The translations under genes and the position numbers were made by a program. A stretch of 64,000 nt of DNA, from NCBI GenBank assembly GCA_027563935.2, contig CM050454.1, positions 1,162,501 through 1,226,500 of the forward strand. The letters run 5' to 3'. The first letter of the stretch is position 1. Each line of letters begins with the position of its first letter. Below, piece after piece: positions 18,173 to 30,100 of this stretch. This stretch comes from Costus lasius. Its lineage: Eukaryota > Streptophyta > Magnoliopsida > Zingiberales > Costaceae. The notes under the pieces were generated by a model that saw only the letters and a program-made list of their open reading frames with translations, did no database searches and had not been told where the DNA came from.

Positions 18173-21100
18173 TCAGGGGTCTGATAAATTTATGAACGTG
18201 AATTCATCGTCTTTGGGGTCTTTTATTGCATGCAGCTTCTGTTCATTTGATCCGGTGAGGAGGTCAGTTTGAACTACAACCTGGTTTGGGATGATAATCG
18301 CTGATGTTGACAGCGCTTCAACGTCAACGCTTTGAGAGCCAAGGTCGGAGTGGCGCCGCCGGCGGGAAGGAGAAGGCGAGAGCGCTATGTTGCTCCCAGG
18401 TTTGAAATGAGGAATTTGAACGACTGGAGTCGCCCTGGGGCTTCCTTTGGGGCTTGTGTTTGGAGGTGAATTTGACGAACCTTTTGGGTTCTTTTTCTTC
18501 ACGTTCCGGTGCCATTTCTTGAGAGCCTTTGATGTCTGATCATCGAAGATGGATCTCTTCATATGTGAACCCATCTGAAGCAGAAGAAGAATGAAAAAAT
18601 AACTGCTGAACATTAGCATCGACAAATTGTGTATCTCAATCATCAAACCACTTCATGCTGTTCCCAAATAACATTCTGATGAAATGAAGAATAATGGTAA
18701 ACAATCAGAGTGATAAGGTCATTTTCCGCTATTATGCTTTTCTTCATTTTTTTTTCTTTTTAATTTTACTTGATATGGTCTATATAGGTAACATTGAACA
18801 TCATGTAATAGCAATAACCATTAGAGGGCAGAATATACATTGAAATGCTCGAGTTTATGCAGTCTTGAAGATTAATTTATCCATAGGTGGCTACTAATAC
18901 TACGTTGAAATAATCTTGCTATGATTCAAAAATTTCATAGCTTAATAATGCTAGTTTGTATTGAGAATTTCAGTGTAAGATGTAGAGGTTTACTAAAAAT
19001 TTGAGGAAATTGATTGAAAACATGCAAATATGGTACGCAGATCACCTATACACTTATGCTATTAATAATTAATTTTTTTTTTTTTTTTGGCATAGGCAAG
19101 TAAAAGTACTGAAGGCGAGATTCGATTCAAGACCTTGGCTCCGTTTGAAAATGCGGGCCGCACAGCTTGACTTTTGACCCGCGGCAACAGCAGGTTTTTA
19201 ATTCTGTTCACACAGGCAAAAATAACAAAGGATTTTGGCCTTTGACCCGTGTCTTGATTGGCAGCCGCCTCACCCGCAGGTCACTGCGCATTCCCAAACG
19301 CGGCTCTTGTTATCCAAGGCCTGAACTAAATTGGCTCAAACTTTGATAGGAATGCTTTGATATATCCGTAAAGACATGACTATATGATATCATTCGTGTG
19401 AGTAGTAATAAAAACAGTGGTGTTGGTAATTTTTTTTATGAGATATACAATTTACATTGAATATGGCCATGTGTAAAGACACAAAAATAACGTTCATTAA
19501 GTACTGAAGGGAACGATTTCATGATGAGAAAAGAGGAAGACCAATAATAAGCTTGATCTTGTGGTTGACGAAACAAGAAAGAATATTATAAAGAATTAGT
19601 GTTCTTGGTGCTAATATTCAATTGTGAGATCATGTTGTTCCGTGAATATATAACTATCAATTCCTACTTTTCTTGACCTTTCTCCTTTTCTATTTTGCAC
19701 TTGGTGGAGACAATTGAATTTAGATTTAGAAAGATAAAAGACATGGTTTGTGCTCCGTCTGTCATGTATAAATTATTTTCAGTGCTATATGAACTTGTCA
19801 AGCTGTATTTTATTATCATGTTTAGTATTTAAATTTTAGATATTAATGTACTTGAGTTATATTTCTTAAACTCATTAACAATTGATGTTAAACGTGAAAC
19901 ATTCTTTGATGGGATATTTGGGAGGGTTGAAGATATGATAGTGAAATTATTTAATTTTGATCTCGAACCCGTTTAGTGGCATTACCATTCCTCAGGTTAT
20001 AACAAATCAACTAATTTTCTCAACAATAGATGGACAAGATGTAAAAAATCACACTTACACTAGTCACAATGTTCCTAATTTCAAAAAATCAATCAAAAGC
20101 AGGTAATTAATTCGAAAAGTAATGTTCAATCATCTTGCCTCAATAAACAAGAGTTTTATTAAAAGCCATAGATGACCCATAAATAAACCTGGTACTCAAA
20201 AAGTTCCATCAGGTACTTCAAGAACCACATGAATGACTAGAAGACTAAGAGTGTGGATTTCAGCCTACATTACAATGAAGAAGCAAGCAACTACTGGAGG
20301 ATGAAAAAACTTGCCTGAGATACAAGGGCATACAGAGGAAGAGTAATGTAGCTACACAGCACTTGCACTGCAATTCTGCGTAAGCACAAAACAAGATATA
20401 TATCAACTTTGGCACAAGGTTTAAAAAACCGGTATTGATCCATGATTAGACTGGTATATACCAGTCAGTATATATATGGTCTATGTTTGGTATACCATAT
20501 CAGGCAGTAATAACGGGTGTTTGCTTCAAAATTACCTTTTAGTAAATATATTGCAGAACATCTATCGCCAATGGTGAAAAGATTAAATCAATTTCAGTTC
20601 ATTTACAAACTAATTTTTTATTCTTGATTTTTTTTAAAAATAATCTTTTTATAGTGATTCTGGAAATAGCTCGATGCTGTTTCGTAAGGATAAAATAATT
20701 GATTCATATATATCATATAATGTGAAAAATAGCGGATTTCCAAGAAATTCAGCCTTAGATGGTGTGGTAACTGGTAACTATATCACAAAATTCAACCCGC
20801 ACAACGCCACCTTGGCATCTATAGATTGCGAGGCTTGAATACACCATTTGGTTGCTAATGTTAACTCATGATGCCATTTTAGAATTTCACATAAGAGAAA
20901 GAAGAGTAGAGTATGTTCTTCTAGAAAGACAAAATGATTAACTTTCTCTGTCATCCAATAGATGCTAACCATATTGAATCAAATAACTGAGTAAAATATC
21001 AGCTGATTAAAATAGAGCATGAAAACAAAACTCACCCACAACAGATTCTCGCAATCATGAGGTTGGTACTGTCTTGAAAGCAAGACTTCAAGCCAAACTC

Positions 21101-24100
21101 ATACTAAAACACGACACAGAAAACTGTTATGTTAAAGAAAAAAATAGCATAAGCATGAGTAGATGCTAAAGAAAATGGAGGGAGAGAGACCAACCCATAT
21201 CCAAAGAAAATATATTAGCTGGAAAGCATTCTGCAAAGCATGTACAAGAAGATTTCAGTGGTTTATGACTTTATGTTATGACGCTAAATCCTAATTGTAT
21301 AGATTCATTGCTATAAATTTAGTTATATTGTAATTTTGAGTACATATATTTATTAAACTGTTTTTTCACTAATTGATTATGATGAGTAGCTAAGAAAGTG
21401 GAAATCTACCTGAAACAATGTAAAATGAATGAGAAACAAAACAAACTTCGGACGACCAAACCAAAAATGTTGGTCGCTCAGATGTACAAGAGGAATTCCC
21501 TGGATCACTGCATGCCTTTCTTTTATTTCAAGTGCCATTATCGTGATGATAGCATGCAACTTGGTCCCAACAGCCAAGATTGTCTGCATGACATAATCAT
21601 GTAATTAGGTTGAACAGAGAAAATAAGAAACTAAGTACCAAGGGCTAAATGATACTTACAATAAGAGGCATGATGGATATCCAAAATAATATAAGCCATC
21701 CTGAAAGGAAAAATGAATTTGATGATTGAGATTACAATGTAGTTGCTCATGCAACTAAGACAAGAATTACCAGTAGATAGAAGTTAATGTTTTGGATAAT
21801 TTACCTTTCACATTAAGGAGCAAAAAGAGGATTGCTGAAGCCCACAAGGTTGGACTGGGTTGACATAAACTAAATCAGTTAACTCCATGGAAGAATGAAC
21901 TAAGCTCAAAACTTTAGTTTGCAGCATAGAAATGCAATTATAATATACAAGTAGAAGTTTCAATAAATTGTAAGATGTACTAAGTACTAAGACCAATGTT
22001 CTTCAATATTTATTGAAAGTTTCAACATGAAAATATGGCTCAAACAAGAGTCTAAGACTACATTGAGTAGATGGTCTCGGGTTGAATTTGTAAAAATATA
22101 GGTTGTTTGATGAATAGCCCTTATAATAGGATGATAACAAATGAGAAGTTTGTGTGTCATTATCCACTCAATATTGTCTTATATCAGACCAAACTCAACA
22201 GCACAAGTGACCAATTAACCTGATGAACATAAAGTAGCTTGACACGGAGTACATAAACTCATGTAAATAACAAGAACTGCAAAGACTATAAGCTAAAACA
22301 GAGATACTTTCAATTCTGACATTCAACTAAATTGTCTCCCAATCTACAACGAAATTTTGCCCTCTTCAAAGCCTAAGACCAATGGATACAAAATTCTATA
22401 AATTATATAATAGGAAACTCTAATATACTACGTCCACCATAGTTGTTATGTCTGAGTTTTCCTATGCATGGGTATAATAAAAATTACTAGGGCCTATATG
22501 TAAAACTCTAAAACTTATGGGTTTTTTTTACAAAAATCCATTCCTTTCACTTATCCCCGAAACCTATTTCCTCCTTATTTTACTGTGTGGCGGCATTGTT
22601 CATCTTGATTTTACTCCATTCGTAACTGATTTTGATCCGGCAACTATCAATGTCCTTTCCTCGCTCCGGACAGCAGCAGCACTCACTTCTCTCCACTTTC
22701 TCGCTGTTTTTAGTAGTGAACGGTAGTGTACAACAGCAATTTTTTGTCCTTCCGGCGAAATAGGGGTGCGCCGGCCACAGTTCACCTTCCCCTTTCCTTT
22801 CCCTCTTCTTGTCCAACCCTCAGGTGATCTATAATCTATTTTGATTGAATGAACAGCAACATCCTATTTTTGGGTATAATGTGAATAGGGTTTAATTTGC
22901 CAATTTGAGGATTTGGAGAAGCAATTACGTCGAGTTGAAGCGATTATGGTAAGAAACTTATTTTATACATTTTAAATTATTAAAATTATAGATTAATTAA
23001 CCTGATAAGAAATTTAGGGTGACATTGTCTTAAATAAAAATTAAAGATTTAGGGATATTAACTTATTTTGATACAGGACACATGGTGATGCATGTTTAAT
23101 TTGATTTACATAGGTAGGAAAAATAAAATTATTAAAATTTAGGGAAAAACAAAATTATTGAAATTTGGGGAAAATCAAAAGGATGAAAGATATCATTGGA
23201 ATTTAGAGAAATGAGGAGGATAAAGAATGATGCAAGTTGAGATAGAAATTCTTTCCTATTCTCTTGATACTGTGTTAGACATATGCACTAGGATATACAC
23301 TAACAACTTTATCCTTATTGCATCTTCTCCTTGATTTGTTTTTGATCCAATTGATCTCATCATTCATTTATTTGAGCACATTACGCAGTTCATTCTGCAT
23401 GATTAGTATAACTACATTATGCATTATGATATTTATTATATAGTTATATATTCCCGGGATAATTTTTGTATATCTTTGATATGTCGTGATATATATGATC
23501 TTTGAACTTATAGGTTTGGATTTGTATTATAGTAACTAATTGTATCGGACTATTATGTTGACCAGCTAAGGCAACTACTAGGTTGTCTTTGGATAATCCT
23601 ATGGTCGCTAGATGTTGGACGCAACACCACCAAGCTGTCAAAGACAATTGTTCTTCGGTGTGAACTAGCGGTGGAAACACCCTAAAAAGTGTGCGACTCA
23701 TAATTAATATTTTTATTGTTTCTATTGTAAGTTCAGCTTATGGGAGAGATAGAATAGATAACTAGTTGATTTACTAGTGGCATTCTCAATTGGTTCTCTG
23801 ATTTAGGTGCGGATGGTGTCCACTGTATATTGTGGCTTGTTATTACTTTACCTTCCTTTGGTTATACACTTATGTTTGTGATTGTGGTTATATCCTCATC
23901 AAATTGTTACTTCCCCATGGATATTCGATCAGTTGGGTTTTAGTTGACATCAACAATAGTGCTCCATCTGGGCGGAAAACTAATCTTATCAATAAGAGCA
24001 AAAAACTGAAGTACTCATGTCCCATAGTGCATCAGCCCAACTCAATTTTTAATCTATCCGAATATTATTACTATGACCAACACAACTACATCTACTTTGT

Positions 24101-27100
24101 ATGTGGAAAAAAGTGTCATAGAATTATTTCAAACTATAAGACGCAGTCTTGATTAGTGCATCAGCCCAACTCAATTTTTAATCTATCCGAATATTATTAC
24201 TATGACCAACACAACTACATCTGCTTTGTACGTGGAAAAAAGTGTCATTGAATTGTTTCAAACTATAAGACGCAGTCCTGATAAGAGACTTTTTGGCTAA
24301 GCTGCAGCTCCCAATTTCATTCTATTTCACCAATTCGAAGACCTAGGAATTTATAGATTAAAGGGTATAGAAAATAAACAAGCAAAGTGAGTAGTGAGTT
24401 AATGTATATAATAGCCAGTTTAGTGATCTAGCTAAACATGAACAAAGTTGTGTGGTATATACTATACAGAATATACCCAAGAACTATGAAGACTATCGAC
24501 TTCTAGGAAACATGAGCTCACCCTAAAATAATGCAATGTTTGATTGTTTCTTTCATCTAAACATTTCCTTTCTTCTGAACTATTTAACCACTTAGGATAT
24601 ATAACATCACAATGCAAAACATGGTTGGCATGGGAAAAAACTCTTAGCGGGGTACCCGCTTTAGCCTTAGGATTAGCCATAGGAGTCGTGTGCGTAGGTT
24701 AAAGGTTAGATCGGGTGTACCAGCTTAGGATTTTTGAATGCAAAAGATCGAGAAAACTGAACAAATCGGTTATGTTGGTTGAGCTGAGAATCTAGTCAAA
24801 TTGAGGAGTACAGAGATCATACTTTTTCTAAGCTTTTAGTCAAGTTTGGATCACTTGCTTCTTAAATTATGATGGATTTCCTTTTCATGTCAATTGATGT
24901 CTCGTATTTATATTGTCTTTTAGACCAATATTTACCTGCGAATCGAGACATATTTTCATGATTTTGCATCTCTTTCCAGCTTACTTCATTGATTTTTTTT
25001 CAGAAGCTTCACTACTTGTCATGTTTGTTGAATACAGGACATTTCACTCACTCTTAGAGCTATTTGGACGTATATTTACATCTTCGAGTGAATCAAGAAT
25101 CTTGACAAGAAGTTTGGCTTCAAACGGAATTAATTTTCAAAAATTATGGGCATGGCCACAGTTTATCCGTAGCCATCGGAATTTATTATAGCCGTCAAGG
25201 ATTAAATGAGCATTAATTATCTGAAGGTTACAAGAATTAAAAAGACTGCAATTAATGCATTACCGTTACAGTCATAAATGCGGAATTTATTAAAGAGTCA
25301 TAAATGCGGGAGTTATCTGGATCATTTATTAGCCATCAGGTGTCATTATGGGAATTAAATTCCGAATACGAAAAGACACACCATTAGGAGCCATAATGGA
25401 GGATTTAACCCAGAATTTAATTCCAGGATTTAATTCAGAATTCCAAGGGGCACCAGGATTCTATATAAAGGGGCTAAATTTGCTAAAGAAAGCCAACGCC
25501 CAGTTGGGGCTCAAGGTGGGCTAGTGAGTTTTGCAAGGGAGAAAGCTTTGGCGACAACAAGGGAGGAGGAAGGAGCCATGCTATCATTCTAGAAGACCTG
25601 AAGGAAAGTTGCAATGCTTTTGTAGAAAAGTTTGCTTTCTTTTTCTTCTATCTTCTTTTTAGTTCTTTCTATTCCTTTAGAGATTTGTACTGAATCGACA
25701 CCATGCTAGCTAATCTTCTTGATCGAAACAAGGATGTAATCTCGTTGCATTTATCTTCTGTTCGAACATATTTTCTCGTAGCAAATGCAATTTTATTTCG
25801 TGTTTATTCGATCTGTGCTGTTTTATTGCTAGTATTGCATTGGCCACATAATTACTTTTCTCGGGCACCGCAAGAAGGACTGAAAGGTGAATTGCGACGC
25901 TAGATCTGCCTTATCGAACATGCTCTGAGAGGTCAAGAATTAGGGCCAGATTTGTGTGAGGAACTTTATAATATCTTTGAACCCAATGGGCCAATCTAAG
26001 TCCGGTTAGCCACGAAAGTAGGACGCCGATCTAGATTGATACCGGATTACGCCGTCGAAAGAGGGTAATCTGTACCATTAGATATTTCCTTGAGTACTTT
26101 TAAGATTGCGTTGTTATGATATTATTTTGTTTGAGTTTAAGATCCACCAACGAGATGAACTCCAAATTCCGATGTCTCTAAACCTTGTTTTCTATCCAAA
26201 ACTTTCACTTGCTTGATTCGGCTAGCATTTGTATTTAGTTGTATTTTCATTTATTTTCAGAAAACCCAAAAATATTTACCCGATTGTCTAGCTATTGATT
26301 TGCAATCACTCGGTACTTGATCACTGTCCCTGTGGGATCGATATCTTAAGTACTACTACGACAAAACCGTCACGCTTGCGGTTAGTTGCACGATAAAGTA
26401 CACATCATCAATCAATGCAAATCTTTCCTACAGATCAATTCCTGTGCTAGTGACAACAATCATGTTACTAGTACTGCAGAATTTAGAGTTATTAAAAAAA
26501 TAAAACAGTGCATTTTTCCTAATTTTACTCCATGGCATTATTCATCCTGTGCTAGTGACAACAATCATGGCATTGTTCATCCTGATTTTACTCCATTCGT
26601 AACCGATTTTGATCCGGCAACTATCAATGTCCTTTCCTCACTCCGGACAGCAGCAACACTCTCTTCTCTCCACTTGCTTGCTGTTTTTAGTAGTGAACGG
26701 TAGTGTACAACAGCAATTTGTTGTCCTTCCGGCGAAACAGTGGTGCGCCGGCGACAGTTCACCTTCCCCTTTCCTTTCCCTCTTCTTGTCCAACCCTCAG
26801 GTGATCTATAATCTATTTTGATTGAATGAACAACAACATCCTATTTTTGGGTATAATGTGAATAGGGTTTAATTTACCAATTTGAGGATTTGGAGAAGCA
26901 ATTACGTCGAGTTGAAGCGATTATGGTAAGAAACTTATTTTATACATTTTAAATTATTAAAATTATAGATTAATTAACCTGATAAGCAGTTTAGGGTGAC
27001 ATTGTCTTAAATAAAAATTAAAGATTTAGGGATATTAACTTATTTTGATACAGGACACATGGTGATGCATTTTTAATTTGATTTACATAGGTAGGAAAAA

Positions 27101-30100
27101 TAAAATTATTAAAATTTGGGGAAAAATAAAATTATTGAAATTTGGGGAAAATCAAAAGGATGAAAGATATCATTGGAATTTAGAGAAATGAGGAGGATAA
27201 AGAATGATGCAAGTTGAGATAGAAATTCTTTCCTATTCTCTTGATCTGTGTTAGACATATGCACTAGGATATACACTAACAACTTTATCCTTATTGCATC
27301 TTCTCCTTGATTTGTTTTTGATCCAATTGATCTCATCATTCATTTATTTAAGCACATTACACAGTTCATTCTGCATGATTAGTATAACTACATTATGCAT
27401 TATGATATTTATTATATAGTTATATATTCCCGGGATAATTTTTGTATATCTTTGATATGTCATGATATATATGATCTTTGAACTTATAGGTTTGGATTTG
27501 TATTATAGTAACTAATTGTATCAGACTATTCTGTTGACTAGCTAAGGCAACTACTAGGTTGTCTTTGGATAATCCTATGGTCGCTAGATGTTGAACGCAA
27601 CACCACCAAGCTGTCAAAGACAATTGTTCTTCGGGTGAACTAGCGGTGGAAACACTCTAAAAAGTGTGCGACTCATAATTAAGATTTTTATTGTTTCTAT
27701 TGTAAGTTCAGCTTATGGGAGGGATAGAATAGATAACTAGTTGATTTACTAGTGGCATTCTCAATTGGTTCTCTGATTTAGGTGCGGATGGTGTCCAATG
27801 AATATTGTGGCTTGTTATTACTTTACCTTCCTTTGGTTATACACTTATGTTTGTGATTGTGGTTATATCCTCATCAAATTGTTACTTCCCCATGGATATT
27901 CGATCAGTTGGGTTTTAGTTGACATCAACAATAGTGCTCCATCTGGGCAGAAAACTAATCTTATCAATAAGAGCAAAAAACTGAAGTACTCATGTCCCAT
28001 AGTGCATCAGCCCAGCTCAATTTTTAATCTATCCGAATATTATTACTATGACCAACACAACTACATCTGCTTTGTATGTGGAAAAAAGTGTCATAGAATT
28101 ATTTCAAACTATAAGACGCAGTCTTGATTAGTGCATCAGCCCAACTCAATTTTTAATCTATCCGAATATTATTACTATGACCAACACAACTACATCTGCT
28201 TTGAATGTGGAAAAAAGTGTCATCGAATTGTTTCAAACTATAAGACGCAGTCCTGATAAGAGACTTTTTGGCTAAGCTGCAGCTCCCAATTTCATTCTAT
28301 TTCACCAATTCGAAGACCTAGGAATTTATAGATTAAAGGGTATAGAAAATAAACAAGCAAAGTGAGTAGTGAGCTACTGTATATAATAGCCAGTTTAGTG
28401 ATCTAGCTAAACATGAACAAAGTTGTGTGGTATATACTATACAGAATATACCCAAGAACTATGAAGACTATCGACTTCTAGGAAACATGAGCTCACCCTA
28501 AAATAATGCAATGTTTGATTGTTTCTTTCATCTAAACATTTCCTTTCTTCTGAACTATTTAACCACTAAGGATATATAACATCACAATGCAAAACATGGT
28601 TGGCATGGAAAAAAACTCTTAGCAGGGTACCCGCTTTAGCCTTAGGATTAGCCTTAGGAGTCGTGCCCGCAGGTTAAAGGTTAGATCGGGTGTACCCGCT
28701 TAGGATTTTTGAATGCAAAAGATCGAGAAAACTGAACAAATCAGTTATGTTGGTGGAGCTGAGAATCCAGTCAAATTGAGGAGTACAGAGATCATACTTT
28801 TTCTAAGCTTTTAGTCAAGTTTGGATCACTTGCTTCTTAAATTATGATGGATTTCCTTTTCATGTCAATCAATGCAAATCTTTCCTCTGTGCTAGTGACA
28901 ACAATCATGTTATTAGTACTATAGAATTTAGAGCTTTTAAAAAGATAAAACAGTGCATTTTTCCTAACTGTTGCTAGTAGTACTAGTGTAATTGTAGTTC
29001 AAGTACCAAAGCTAAAAGCTAAACGACAATAATGGTTTCAACATATAGATCAACTAATTAACTGAGATCTATTGTATAACATAAAGTTCAATAATAATTA
29101 GTACACACCTGATCGTTACCACAACCTTGAAGTCATCTTCCAGTGATCTTTCAATGTATTTTTGGAAGTCAAATTTACTTCCAGGAGCAAGATGTACCTG
29201 CAGAAAGTGATATCAATTATAAAACAAAAATATTATTTGTTTGAACATCGGAGTGCTTCTACAAATATACTCACAGTGATAAAACCGTGGCGCATGGCCA
29301 AATAGTCAGCCTTTCTAACCGATCTAAAAAATTGACGGAAAAAGCTAAACTGCAAAAGTTGGACATGAGAAGACCATCTTCAGTAGTTTTAGAACTAACT
29401 GAACTTAAAACACAGTGGTTGTGGCCAGCAACTTAGATTAATTCATTTCTTAGAACAGAGCATGCAACAACAATTGTGTGCATTATCTACTTACGAAAGC
29501 AAATGAAAAGCTGCAAAAGATATAACCAACAAAAAGGATCTTCTTACAATGTAGAATGAGAGTGGGACATTATTCCAGAAACTTGTATGTTGCCTAACAA
29601 AGGATGTTTCGTGTGAAAATCTAAATCTTGAGGGATCTGCAGCATTTGAATGTAACTCACATTAAATTTTGAACTGAAGTAAATGTTTGTGAAGCTAGAA
29701 TTGCACATTTGGAATGATTAATGACATTTATAGCTATGTTTCGTTGGATGGAATCCACGGCGGAAAAAATAGAAAATACAATGAATCTACATGGCTTTCC
29801 ATCTAGATTTATTATATTTTTCATCCTTTCCGCCGTGGATTCCATCCAACGAAACATAGCCATAATGGCATAACTATCAAGATCCCCCTATTAACTTGGA
29901 CGGAGAGAAATAAATATAGACAAGTAGAAAGAAAAGTCAATTGCTAGATATATACAAATCAATAAATTTCATTTAGAGCAATCATATGCAGCATTAGCGA
30001 AAATAGAGCAATATATAGTTGATATCTTAGATATAATATTTATTCAATATTTTAAAAATCAATCTGTACTAGGCATAATGCAGTTTGTACTAGTCCGATC

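Larger units (their letters stand above)
22592..26522. repeat. Tandem duplication unit 1 in MLO intron 8 (split by a solo LTR)
   Basis: Positions 22592-24894 and 26413-26522 (2413 bp in total) correspond almost base for base to 26569-28967. Left homology starts at GGCATTGTTCATC and right homology stops after CATTTTTCCTAA. Only scattered substitutions and small indels separate the units by eye. Unit 1 is interrupted by the solo LTR 24895-26407. It contains a 129-bp internal tandem pair (24026-24154, 24155-24283) and frames such as [14 protein letters not shown] that are shared by unit 2 but not recognised as a known protein. It lies wholly within the intron. Confidence 0.93.

Noticed and set aside
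23832..28127. Two similar 106- and 109-codon frames as a duplicated small gene pair
   Set aside because: They belong to the 2.4-kb tandem duplication. Similarity reflects DNA duplication, the frames contain part of a 129-bp repeat, and no domain is recognisable.
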